The notes under the pieces were generated by a model that saw only the letters and a program-made list of their open reading frames with translations, was not told the origin of the DNA and did not search any database. From contig JBBQWZ010000025.1 of the NCBI GenBank assembly GCA_038210135.1, positions 26,459-90,458 on the forward strand: 64,000 nucleotides of DNA, written 5' to 3'. Origin of the DNA: JBBQWZ01 sp038210135. GTDB taxonomy: Bacteria > Acidobacteriota > Terriglobia > Bryobacterales > Bryobacteraceae. Positions within the stretch are counted from its first letter, which is position 1; every line of letters starts with the position of its first letter. This document shows positions 41,147 to 50,157 of this stretch, one piece after another. Made by a program: the position numbers and the translations under genes.

Positions 41147-43207
41147 GTGAACCTATCGAAGTTTGCGCTTTGCGTTTTCGTCTCGATGAGGCTCCGCGCA
41201 GGAGACTCCGAGTGGCCCGTCAACGGCGGTGTCAACAACATCCGCTATTCTCCGTTGACTCAAATCAACCGCGAGAATGTCGTGCAGCTCAAAGTCGCCT
41301 GGACCTACGATTCGCACGACGCGTTCAAGGATTCCGAAATGCAGAGCAATCCGATCGTCGTCGATGGAATGCTTTTCGCAACCACTCCCAAGCTGCGCGT
41401 CGTAGCGCTGGATGCAGCGACAGGGCGTGAGATCTGGACTTTCGACCCCGCTGCTGGAACCGCGCCGCAGCGCCGCTACCGCCATCGCGGAGTTACCGTC
41501 TATCAAGACCGCGTCTTCGTCACCCATCGCAATTACCTTTGGGCGCTCGACCGGAAATCCGGAAAACCAATCGACAGCTTCGGCAGCGGAGGGCGCATCG
41601 ACCTTCGCGAAGGTCTCGATCGCCCGATCGAAAAGATCAGCATCAGCGCCAGCAGTCCCGGTGTCATCTTCGAGGACATGATCATCCTCGGCAGCACGGT
41701 TCCCGAAACGCTGCCCGGCTCGCCTGGCTTCATCCGCGCGTTCGACGCCCGCTCGGGCAAGCTGCGATGGGTGTTCCGCACCATTCCCCGTCCGGGTGAG
41801 TACGGCTACGAAACCTGGTCAAAGGAATCTTACAAAATCTCCGGAGGAGCCAACGCGTGGGCGGGTCTCAGCATCGATTCAAAACTCGGCATGGTCTTCG
41901 CCGCCACCGGATCCGCTTCTTTCGATTTTTACGGTTCTAATAGGATCGGCGACAACCTGTTCGCCAATTGCGTTCTCGCCCTTGACGCGCGCACGGGCCG
42001 CCGAATCTGGCATTTCCAGGGCGTAAAACACGACGTTTGGGATCTTGATTTTCCCGCTGCCCCCAGCCTCGTCACGGTCACTCGCAAGGGACAGCCGGTG
42101 GAGGCCATCGCGCAGATCACGAAGACCGGCTACGTCTTCGTACTCGACCGAAAGACCGGTAAGCCTCTGTTCCCAATCAAATATCGCAAGACGCCTGCTA
42201 GCAAGTTAGACGGCGAAATGCTGTCCCGTAATCAACCGTATCCAGTGAAGCCGCCGCCATTCACCCGCCAGACGTTCACCGAAGCGATGATCACCAACCG
42301 TACGCCGAAGGCTCACGCGGCGGTGCTCGAGAAATTTCGCAGCGTCGATTCCAAAGGAATGTATACGCCGCCCAGTCTCCGCGGAACCATGCTGTTCCCA
42401 GGCACCGACGGCGGCGGGGAGTGGGGCGGCGCCGCGTACGATCCGGAAACGGGCCTGCTCTATGTCAACTCGAACGAACAACCATGGATCATTCGCATGG
42501 TCACGCTGGACACCAAATCGCTCTACAAAAATAATTGCGGTGGCTGCCACGGCGACGACCTGAAAGGCGCTCCGCCCACGTTTCCTTCGCTGGTTGACAT
42601 CGGAAAAAGAAAGACCCGTGAAGAGCTCCTCAGCATTACGCGCGAAGGGACCGGCCGCATGCCCGGCTTCGATCACCTCGGTAGAAACATGAACGAGATC
42701 GTCGATTTTCTGATCACTGGTAAAGATACCGGAGCAGTGGATGCCGTCGCGCAGGCGAACGATCCGAACTTTCTGAAGTACCGCAACGAGGGATATATTC
42801 TGTTTCGCGATCCCGAGGGCTATCCGCCCTTGACTCCGCCTTGGGGAACATTGAACGCGATCGACCTGAACAAGGGCGTCATTCGTTGGCAAATTCCCTT
42901 GGGAGAATATCCCGAACTCGCGGCCCAGGGGATCAAGAATACCGGCAGCGACAATTATGGAGGTCCGGTGGTCACAGCCAGCGGACTCCTATTCATCGCG
43001 GCCACCAGTTTCGATAACAAGATCCGCGCCTTCGACAAACTCAGCGGCAAACTGCTCTGGGAGGCGCTACTTCCGGCTGCCGGTAACGCGACTCCTTCCG
43101 TCTATGACATCAAAGGACGTCAGTACCTCGTGATCGTATGCGGCGGCGGTAAGAACGGCGCCGCCTCGGGCGGAAGTATCGTTGCCTTCGCGCTGCCAAC
43201 GAAATAA
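41147..43207 (+). CDS. PQQ-dependent dehydrogenase with internal cytochrome c domain
   Basis: The 686-residue product starts at GTG 41147 with a signal-like segment. It has the pyrroloquinoline-quinone alcohol/glucose dehydrogenase pattern: EWPVNGGVNNIRYSPLTQINRENV, GREIWTFDPAAG, GRRIWHFQGVKHDVWDLDFPAAP, and a TPPWGTLNAIDLNKGVIRW-like end (abbreviated). A haem-c site NNCGGCHG lies inside the propeller sequence near residue 463. Such internal cytochrome domains occur in soil Acidobacteria and Planctomycetes quinoproteins. It likely oxidises sugars or alcohols in the periplasm. Confidence 0.9.
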   Translation: MNLSKFALCVFVSMRLRAGDSEWPVNGGVNNIRYSPLTQINRENVVQLKVAWTYDSHDAFKDSEMQSNPIVVDGMLFATTPKLRVVALDAATGREIWTFDPAAGTAPQRRYRHRGVTVYQDRVFVTHRNYLWALDRKSGKPIDSFGSGGRIDLREGLDRPIEKISISASSPGVIFEDMIILGSTVPETLPGSPGFIRAFDARSGKLRWVFRTIPRPGEYGYETWSKESYKISGGANAWAGLSIDSKLGMVFAATGSASFDFYGSNRIGDNLFANCVLALDARTGRRIWHFQGVKHDVWDLDFPAAPSLVTVTRKGQPVEAIAQITKTGYVFVLDRKTGKPLFPIKYRKTPASKLDGEMLSRNQPYPVKPPPFTRQTFTEAMITNRTPKAHAAVLEKFRSVDSKGMYTPPSLRGTMLFPGTDGGGEWGGAAYDPETGLLYVNSNEQPWIIRMVTLDTKSLYKNNCGGCHGDDLKGAPPTFPSLVDIGKRKTREELLSITREGTGRMPGFDHLGRNMNEIVDFLITGKDTGAVDAVAQANDPNFLKYRNEGYILFRDPEGYPPLTPPWGTLNAIDLNKGVIRWQIPLGEYPELAAQGIKNTGSDNYGGPVVTASGLLFIAATSFDNKIRAFDKLSGKLLWEALLPAAGNATPSVYDIKGRQYLVIVCGGGKNGAASGGSIVAFALPTK

Positions 43208-43237
43208 AACAAGAGCGCAATCGCGGACGGTCAGTTG

Positions 43238-43495
43238 CTATCTGGCGGCCAGCTTTCGTCCCGCGCTGAGACTATCGAAGTTGAGAATCGCGTTGAACAC
43301 CAGGAAGTAGCTGCCTTTGGTTTCGGCGCGCCACATCGGATGGATCGAGAACATCACGACGTGACCGTCGCGGAGCGGCGTATCGATAATCACCGGACGC
43401 TGTGCCAGTTTTCCGCCGTTGTCGAGCCAGCCAGAAGCCAGAAGCTCGTTCGCATTCGCATCACGCGATCCGAGCCGCGCGTGCCGGCCCGGACG
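43238..43495 (-). pseudogene. C-terminal remnant of an M14-like carboxypeptidase
   Basis: The minus-strand frame reads NELLASGWLDNGGKLAQRP, then DGHVVMFSIHPMWR and KGSYFLVFNAILNFD before the stop. This closely matches the C-terminal tail found after M14 peptidase domains in Solibacter-type proteins. Upstream the similarity ends at about 43495, where the start of the opposite-strand PSD1 gene occupies the DNA. The catalytic part is missing, so it is a remnant. Confidence 0.6.
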
Positions 43496-43526
43496 CGAGC
43501 GCGATACACTGTCAAAAGTCGTATTC

Positions 43527-46268
43527 ATGAGGACTCTGCGGTTCATTCTGGCTACGTCGGCGCTCGCGTTCGCCGCGGACCCGTCCTTCGAGAAAAGCGT
43601 CCAACCCATTCTGCAGGCGAAATGCGTGGTCTGCCATGGTGTCGCCCCGCAAGGGAAGCTCGACCTCCGGACACCGGAAGCAATCCTCAAGGGCGGCGTC
43701 ACCGGCCCTGTGATTGTTCCCGGCGCGGCTGCCAAGAGCCTGCTGCTCGACAAAGTCGTCACGCGCCAGATGCCTCCCGGCAGCGCGAAGCTCTCGGATT
43801 CTGAAATTGATGCGATTCGGACCTGGATCGACCGGGGTATCGCGGTGCCCGCCGAAGTCAGCGAGATCCCGAAGGAGCGCGATGTCCTCGCGATCCTCCA
43901 AGCGCGCTGCATGATTTGCCACGGCAGCCTGAAACAGCAGGGCGGCTTGGATCTGCGGACCATGGCCAGCCGGCTGAAAGGTGGCAAGTCCGGTCCGGCG
44001 CTGGTACCCGGCAAGCCGGACGCGAGCCCAATGTACTCACGCATCGTCAACGGACAGATGCCCCCAGCAGCGATGGCGAAAGACCTCGCCGTTGAGCTTC
44101 CCACCGATTCCGAGACCGCCGCCATCAAATCGTGGATCGCCGCCGGCGCTCCCGGACCCACGCCCCTGACGTCCCCCGCCGTTGTCGTAACTGAAAAAGA
44201 CCGGCTGTTCTGGTCCTTCCAGCCGCCCATCCGGCCCGCCGTGCCTACGGTCCAGCACAGCTCGTCCGTTCGCAATCCCATCGACGCGTTTCTGCTACAG
44301 CAACTCGAAAAGAAAGGCCTGACCTACGCGCCCGAAGCCGGTAGCCTGTCTCTGCTTCGCCGCGTATATCTCGATCTCACGGGTATGCTCCCGACGCGAG
44401 CAGAGGTAGACGCCTTTCAGAAGGATACGGCGCGCGGAGCCTACGAGCGCGTGGTGGATCACTTGCTGGCGAGTCCGCACTACGGCGAGCGCTGGGGCCA
44501 GCACTGGCTGGACCTCGCCGGCTACTCGGATTCCGAAGGCTTCGGCCAAGACGACGGAGTCCGGCCTTATGCGTGGCGCTACCGCGATTACGTCATCCGC
44601 TCCCTCAACGCCGATACTCCGTACGACCGATTCATAACCGAACAAATTGCCGGCGACGAACTCTCCGCTGACTGGAAACAGATCAAGGGAGCCGCTCCGC
44701 AGAAGCTCATCGATCGGCTCGCCGCCACCGGCTTTCTGCGCGCCACGCCGGACCAGACCGATTCAAATGAACGCGGGCTGATCGCCGAGCGCATGAACGT
44801 TGTCGCCGATGAAGTCGAAGTGCTGGCTTCCTCTGTGATGGGCGTCACCGTGGGATGCGCGCGCTGCCACGACCACAAATACGATCCGATTCCGCAGCGC
44901 GATTATTACCGCCTCAGCGCCATTCTGCAGGCCGCCTACAATCCGTACGAGTGGAAGCTGCCCAGTACGCGCAAAGCCGATCTCGCGCTCGAGTCCGAAC
45001 TGCTAACGATAGAGCAGCACAATGCGCCGATACGGGCGACCCTCAACAAACTGCAGGAACAGGTCAATAAACTCGCGGAGCCGTTCCGTAAGGCAGGCGA
45101 AACCACTCCGGTCCCGGAACTCGAAAAGAAGTTCCCGGAACTCGCCGCGCAACTGAAAGCGATTCGCAAAGAGCAAAAGGACCAACGCGACAAGCTGAAG
45201 GGAAAGCCGCACATCCGCATACTTACCGACAACGAAGAGCCCTCCGTCAGCTATTTATTGAAGCGTGGAGACCCGGTCGGTTTTGGCGATCCGGTGGAGG
45301 CTGGCGTTCCGACAGTGTTCCAGAACGCCGCGCTCCGCCAGTACGAAGCGGTTCCGCCGTTTCCAGGCTCGAGCGGTCGCCGCCTCGCGCTCGCGCGCTG
45401 GCTGACGCAGCCCAATCATCCCCTGACCGCCCGCGTCGCTGTCAATCAAATCTGGTCGCGTCACTTCGGACGCGGAATTGTCGCGAGCGTCTCAAATTTC
45501 GGCCGCTCCGGAATGCCCCCTTCGCATCCGGAACTGCTCGATTGGCTCGCCACCGAATTCGTTTCGAACGGCTGGAGCATGAAGCAGCTCCACCGCCTGA
45601 TCGTCACCTCGCAAGCGTATCGGCAAACTTCCGCCGTCGATTCCGCCATCCTCGCCGCGGATCCGGAGAACGTGCTCCTGTCACGCATGCCCCTTCGCCG
45701 CATGGATGCGGAAACACTTTACGACTCCATGTTGACCGCCACCGGACGCCTCGATGCGTCCATGTTCGGCACACCAGCGGCAATTGGAATCAAGCCCGAC
45801 AAAGAAGTCGTCGTGAAGTCTACGAACAACGGTCTCCGCCGCGGCATCTATGTTCTGCATCGGCGCCAGACGCCAGTTTCCCTGCTCGACTCCTTCGATC
45901 AGCCGATGATGACGCCCAACTGCACGGAGCGGCGGCGATCGAATGTGGCGACGCAAGCGCTTCACCTGCTCAACGGCTCCATGTCCTGGGACCTGGCTCG
46001 CTTCATGGCCGGCCGTATCATCGACGAATCCGGCGAGGATCTAGCCGCGCAAGTTGAGAACGTATACCTACGCGCCTATTCGCGCCATCCGTCGAGCGCG
46101 GAGCGGGACCTTGGGGTCACCGCGCTGGCGGACTTCGCAAAGCAGTGGCCCGCGCGCCTTTCTTCCGACAACTCCGAGGGTCCGCGCGCTGCAAGTGCTC
46201 GTTGGCTTGCGCTCGCCAATTACTGTCACGTCATTCTAAACTCCGCGGAATTCAGCTTTATCGACTGA
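43527..46268 (+). CDS. PSD1-type cytochrome protein with DUF1549 and DUF1553
   Basis: The 913-residue product has a signal peptide (RTLRFILATSALAFAAD), two C-x-x-C-H sites (CVVCH near 33 and CMICH near 130), a DUF1549 region (FLLQQLEKKGL...LLRRVYLDLTGMLPT...HYGERWGQHWLDLAGY) with GCARCHDHKYDPI, a short coiled coil (about 490-570), and DUF1553 to the end (RLALARWLTQPNHPLTARVAVNQIW...). Such proteins are paired with DUF1501 proteins in Planctomycetes and Acidobacteria, thought to take part in polymer breakdown or electron transfer at the surface. The DUF1501 gene follows three bases later. Confidence 0.9.
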   Translation: MRTLRFILATSALAFAADPSFEKSVQPILQAKCVVCHGVAPQGKLDLRTPEAILKGGVTGPVIVPGAAAKSLLLDKVVTRQMPPGSAKLSDSEIDAIRTWIDRGIAVPAEVSEIPKERDVLAILQARCMICHGSLKQQGGLDLRTMASRLKGGKSGPALVPGKPDASPMYSRIVNGQMPPAAMAKDLAVELPTDSETAAIKSWIAAGAPGPTPLTSPAVVVTEKDRLFWSFQPPIRPAVPTVQHSSSVRNPIDAFLLQQLEKKGLTYAPEAGSLSLLRRVYLDLTGMLPTRAEVDAFQKDTARGAYERVVDHLLASPHYGERWGQHWLDLAGYSDSEGFGQDDGVRPYAWRYRDYVIRSLNADTPYDRFITEQIAGDELSADWKQIKGAAPQKLIDRLAATGFLRATPDQTDSNERGLIAERMNVVADEVEVLASSVMGVTVGCARCHDHKYDPIPQRDYYRLSAILQAAYNPYEWKLPSTRKADLALESELLTIEQHNAPIRATLNKLQEQVNKLAEPFRKAGETTPVPELEKKFPELAAQLKAIRKEQKDQRDKLKGKPHIRILTDNEEPSVSYLLKRGDPVGFGDPVEAGVPTVFQNAALRQYEAVPPFPGSSGRRLALARWLTQPNHPLTARVAVNQIWSRHFGRGIVASVSNFGRSGMPPSHPELLDWLATEFVSNGWSMKQLHRLIVTSQAYRQTSAVDSAILAADPENVLLSRMPLRRMDAETLYDSMLTATGRLDASMFGTPAAIGIKPDKEVVVKSTNNGLRRGIYVLHRRQTPVSLLDSFDQPMMTPNCTERRRSNVATQALHLLNGSMSWDLARFMAGRIIDESGEDLAAQVENVYLRAYSRHPSSAERDLGVTALADFAKQWPARLSSDNSEGPRAASARWLALANYCHVILNSAEFSFID

Positions 46269-46271
46269 GCT

Positions 46272-47681
46272 ATGCCATCACCCACGCGCCGCGACTTCTT
46301 CTCGACCTTCGCCAACGGCGTTCACGGAGCGGCGCTCGCCAGCCTTCTTGGCCGCGATCTGGTCGCCGCCGAACCAGCCACGTTTGATCTCAAGCCGAAG
46401 GCGCCCCAGTTTCCGGCAAAGGCCAAGTCGGTTATCCACCTCTTCATGAACGGCGGACCCAGCCACCTGGACCTGTTCGATCCGAAGCCAACTCTGAAAC
46501 GCCTGGCGGGTAGCGCGCCGAGCCGCGAACTCGCCTTCGCCATCTCGAATGGCAAGGAATCCGGAACCCTGTTCCCGTCCCCGTTCGAATTCAAGCCGCG
46601 CGGCAAAAGCGGCATCGAGATTTCCGACGCGCTTCCGCATCTCGCCGGATGCGCCGACGACATCGCGCTGATTCGTTCGATGTACGGCGAACACGCCAAC
46701 CACGAGCCCGCTCTGTTCCTGCTCCACACCGGTCGAACAATTGCCAGCCGGCCTAGTCTCGGCTCGTGGGTGACTTACGGACTTGGCACCGAGAACCAGA
46801 ACCTGCCTGCTTATGTCGTTTTGGACGACCCCAAAGGGCTTCCGATCAACGGCATCTCGAACTGGCAATCCGCGTGGCTGCCGCCGCTCTATCAGGGCAC
46901 CCGCTTTCGTACGGAAGGCCCGCCCGTCCTCAACCTGAATTCGCGGCCGGAAATTCCGACTCCACTTGTTGATGCGGAGCGCGGCTTGCTTGGCCGCCTC
47001 GATGCCTTGCATCGGCGGCAGCGGCCCTACCAACCGGAACTCGATGCCCGAATCTCGAGCTATGAACTCGCCGCACGTATGCAGATGGCGGCATCGGACG
47101 CGCTCGACGTCGCCAAGGAGTCCGACGCCACCCGCGATGCGTACGGTTTAAACGAACCAGCGACCATGTCGTACGGGAAGCGCTGTCTCATGGCTCGCCG
47201 ATTGGTCGAGCGGGGCGTCCGCTTTGTGCAGTTGTATATCGAAGACCAGATCTGGGACAACCACGGCGACCTGCAGGCCGGGATTCATTACGCCTGTAGT
47301 AAGACCGACAAGCCGGTGGCGGCACTGCTCAAAGACCTCAAGCAACGCGGGCTCCTCGACTCGACGTTAGTCGTTTGGGGCGGCGAATTCGGCCGCCTGC
47401 CCATGTCGCAAGGCGGCGGCAAACCGGGCCGTGATCACGGTCCTAACGGGTTCAGCTCGTGGATGGCGGGCGGCGGCGTGAAAGCCGGCGTCGCCTACGG
47501 CAGCACCGACGACATCGGTTTCAAAGCCGTCGAGAACAGGGTCAGCGTCCACGATTTCCACGCGACCATGCTCCACTTGCTAGGCCTGCATTATCGAGAG
47601 CTCTTTTATGACCGCAACGGGCTCCGGGAACGATTGACTGACCAGTTCCCGGCGCGTGTGGTGACCGAGATCCTCGCGTAG
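46272..47681 (+). CDS. DUF1501 family protein
   Basis: The 469-residue product begins PTRRDFFSTFANGVHGAALASLLGRDLV, a twin-arginine-like export start, followed by the DUF1501 pattern: HLFMNGGPSHLDLFDPKPTL, VGRTIASRPSLGSWVTYGLG-like segment, RGVRFVQLYIEDQIWDNHGDL, and GGEFGRLPMSQGG..GRDHGPNGFSSWMAGGG. The fold is related to sulfatases and alkaline phosphatases with metal-binding Asp/His. It is co-transcribed with the PSD1 gene and likely works with it. Confidence 0.9.
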   Translation: MPSPTRRDFFSTFANGVHGAALASLLGRDLVAAEPATFDLKPKAPQFPAKAKSVIHLFMNGGPSHLDLFDPKPTLKRLAGSAPSRELAFAISNGKESGTLFPSPFEFKPRGKSGIEISDALPHLAGCADDIALIRSMYGEHANHEPALFLLHTGRTIASRPSLGSWVTYGLGTENQNLPAYVVLDDPKGLPINGISNWQSAWLPPLYQGTRFRTEGPPVLNLNSRPEIPTPLVDAERGLLGRLDALHRRQRPYQPELDARISSYELAARMQMAASDALDVAKESDATRDAYGLNEPATMSYGKRCLMARRLVERGVRFVQLYIEDQIWDNHGDLQAGIHYACSKTDKPVAALLKDLKQRGLLDSTLVVWGGEFGRLPMSQGGGKPGRDHGPNGFSSWMAGGGVKAGVAYGSTDDIGFKAVENRVSVHDFHATMLHLLGLHYRELFYDRNGLRERLTDQFPARVVTEILA

Positions 47682-47755
47682 GCAAGGGCCGCGAGAGCCA
47701 ATAACGAAACAAATCACCTGCGGCAGCGATCTCTCTCCTAGAAGGGGATCATACC

Positions 47756-47902
47756 GTGGATACCAAAAACAAATGCGCTCATCCTAGCTGCCATTGTGCT
47801 GCCAAAGAAGGAAGCAAGTACTGCAGTACATATTGCGAAGGCGAAGCGGAGACGTCGGACATCATCTGTAGTTGTGGCCACCCGGGTTGTACGCAGAAAT
47901 AG
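47756..47902 (+). CDS. Bacterial metallothionein (48 residues)
   Basis: A GTG start with AAGGGGA eight bases upstream opens a 48-codon frame rich in Cys. The product has eight Cys (7, 12, 14, 23, 27, 38, 40, 45) and three His (9, 13, 42). The pattern K-C-A-x-P-x-C-x-C, Y-C-S-x-Y-C and C-S-C-G-H-P-G-C is that of SmtA/BmtA-type metallothioneins and their short acidobacterial relatives. It would bind Zn, Cd or Cu in the cytoplasm. No metal-responsive regulator is seen beside it. It lies between the DUF1501 gene and the kinase gene. Confidence 0.85.
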   Translation: MDTKNKCAHPSCHCAAKEGSKYCSTYCEGEAETSDIICSCGHPGCTQK

Positions 47903-47980
47903 TCTTTTTTGGGCCAGCGTTCGCAGAATTGTTCTGGGAATTGCCGGGAGACAGCCCAGCAGGTCGCCCCCAAAGAAGGC

Positions 47981-50056
47981 TCACCGCGAATCACCCAAAC
48001 ACAGCAGTCTCGTCCGGCTGCTGTTTGTCATCGCGAATCCGTTGATGTACAAACGGCCATCGTCGCCCAGGAAGACCTGCTGCCCATTGAAGTCGTCCAT
48101 GTTGAGTGTCCAGAGCATGCGACCCTCGGCATTTACGGCATGGACGTGGCCGACGTTTCCGGCGTCAGGCGAATCGAGGTAGTACACCGTGCCTTCCGAA
48201 TCCGCTGTCATGCGCTGACCGAACGTCGAGCCGTGCGTCTTATTGGTCCAGCGCACCGCGCCCGCGTGGACGTAGTTCAACGTGTGATTCTCACAGCCGA
48301 AAAGAACGTCTTCGAGCACCGGCACCGGTGCCAGAGAAGCCGGGATGCAGCCGGGCGTCGCTTTCCAAATCACGCTGCTATCCTGCCGCACCGCCGTAAT
48401 GCTCGGAGCCTGCGTCGCGATGTACGCGACACCATCCGATCCGACCGCGTGCGTGGCACACTCGTTGTCGAGCTTGATCCTCGCCTTCCCCGCCGCGAAG
48501 GTTCCGTCTGTATAACAAACTCCCGAAATGCGCTCTTTGAACTGCCGTTTGGTACCTACTGGCAATCGCCCGCCCTGGCCATTGCTATTGATGCAGTACG
48601 TCCCTGAATTCTCGGAACAGGTAAACCACAGCCGGCCCTGCGCATCGAACTCGATGGGACCCGGCGATGGGTGCAGCTTGTAGCCCCACGCCAGTTTGCC
48701 GTCGCGAATCCCCCAGATGGCGCTCGAACTCTTGCCGTACACCGTACCGTCCGATCCGGCCGTCAGTACATCGATGCCACCGACGTTAGACGCGAGCCGC
48801 CATAAAATCGTTGGCTTTTGCGGGCCCTTCGGCGGCTTGCCGGCGACCTTCGGAGCCGCTCCGGCAACCGGCGGCGGAGCCTCCTCGACATACGGCACTC
48901 CCTTGGGCTCGAATCCAGCTTCCTCTTCTTGCACCGTCGGCATATTTCGATTGGAATCCGTCCGTCTAATTCCCAATCCGTCCTTGCCAATGTTTCGCAG
49001 CCCAACCCATAGACCCATGCCGAGGATCATGACTCCCGCGATCGCCAGCAGAATTTTTGCTGCGGGCGCGACACCCGTTGTTAGCGGAACGACGCGCGGC
49101 GGCGGCGGCGGATACGCTTTGGTGGATCCCGCATCCACAGGCGCGCCCGCCGCTGCCGCCGAAAACGCTTCGAAGAATGCGCTGGCTGACGGATAGCGAT
49201 CCGCCCGAGGTTTCGATAGCGCTTTCAGAACCACAGCGTTGATACCCGGGCCGCAGTTCGGAATCGGCTCCGGCGCCACGCAAAGGTGATAGTAAGCCGG
49301 ATGCTCCGTCATGAACGGAAGGCGTCCGGCGATCAATTGATACGCGATCACGCCCACCGCATACACGTCGGTCTCCGGCGACGGCGCTTCGCCGCGGAGC
49401 TGCTCCGGAGACATGTAGGAAGGCGTTCCGCTGACGTGCTGCGTGCTGTGCGTGGTATCGGCGGAGAGGGCCTTGGCGATTCCGAAATCCGTGATCTTGA
49501 TCCGCGCGTTGCGGAGATTCGCAGGCCTCCTCCGATGCTCGCGATACTGCTGCCGTTCCTCGCCTTGCAACTCGATCAGGAAATTTCCCGGCTTCAAGTC
49601 GCGATGGATCACGCCGGCGCCGTGCGCTACTTCAAGGCCCGCGCAAACGTCGCGAAGGATGTGCAGCGCATCCGCAGAGTCGGGCTGGTACCCACCGGCC
49701 AGCATGTCCTGCAGGCTCGGTCCGCAAACGTATTCGAGGATCAGGAACATGCCATCCGGCGTCTCCGCCAGATCGAACATGCGCACAATCGCGTTGTCGG
49801 TGAGGCGGGCCATGATCCGCGCTTCTTTCAAAAGCACGGCGCGCAAATCGGCGTCATTGGCGAGATGCGTAGGAATACGCTTGATCGCGACTTCCGTTTC
49901 AAGGCGAAGGTCGTAAGCGAGATACACCTCGCCCATGCCTCCGCGTCCGAGCAGCGATCGAATCACATAGCGATCCGCGATCACCATCGTCTGCCCGCAT
50001 TGCGGACAGGCCGCCGGAAAGCGGTCCATCTCGAGTGTGCAATTGAGGCAACGCAT
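47981..50056 (-). CDS. Membrane Ser/Thr protein kinase with zinc ribbon and beta-propeller
   Basis: The 691-residue product has an N-terminal zinc ribbon (C3-x2-C6 and C17-x2-C20), then a Hanks-type kinase: glycine loop LGRGGMGEV near 36-44, K59, H151-R152-D153 with K155 and N158, and D190-F191-G192. An insert of about 25 charged residues separates the catalytic loop from DFG. A membrane segment (ILLAIAGVMILGMGLWVGL) lies near 335-355. Outside is a PQQ/WD-like propeller, probably the sensor. It may act with the propeller lipoprotein-like gene upstream. Whether it phosphorylates the T6SS motifs in this window is untested. Confidence 0.92.
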   Translation of the reverse strand: MRCLNCTLEMDRFPAACPQCGQTMVIADRYVIRSLLGRGGMGEVYLAYDLRLETEVAIKRIPTHLANDADLRAVLLKEARIMARLTDNAIVRMFDLAETPDGMFLILEYVCGPSLQDMLAGGYQPDSADALHILRDVCAGLEVAHGAGVIHRDLKPGNFLIELQGEERQQYREHRRRPANLRNARIKITDFGIAKALSADTTHSTQHVSGTPSYMSPEQLRGEAPSPETDVYAVGVIAYQLIAGRLPFMTEHPAYYHLCVAPEPIPNCGPGINAVVLKALSKPRADRYPSASAFFEAFSAAAAGAPVDAGSTKAYPPPPPRVVPLTTGVAPAAKILLAIAGVMILGMGLWVGLRNIGKDGLGIRRTDSNRNMPTVQEEEAGFEPKGVPYVEEAPPPVAGAAPKVAGKPPKGPQKPTILWRLASNVGGIDVLTAGSDGTVYGKSSSAIWGIRDGKLAWGYKLHPSPGPIEFDAQGRLWFTCSENSGTYCINSNGQGGRLPVGTKRQFKERISGVCYTDGTFAAGKARIKLDNECATHAVGSDGVAYIATQAPSITAVRQDSSVIWKATPGCIPASLAPVPVLEDVLFGCENHTLNYVHAGAVRWTNKTHGSTFGQRMTADSEGTVYYLDSPDAGNVGHVHAVNAEGRMLWTLNMDDFNGQQVFLGDDGRLYINGFAMTNSSRTRLLCLGDSR

Positions 50057-50157
50057 TTTGTAAGAAGGCAGCGCTTCGATTTCACATCAGCGCGGACCAG
50101 ACTCACCCCTGCCAGTCTTCGCGCGATCCGGAAGGAATCCGGTTCAGCGTAAATGAA

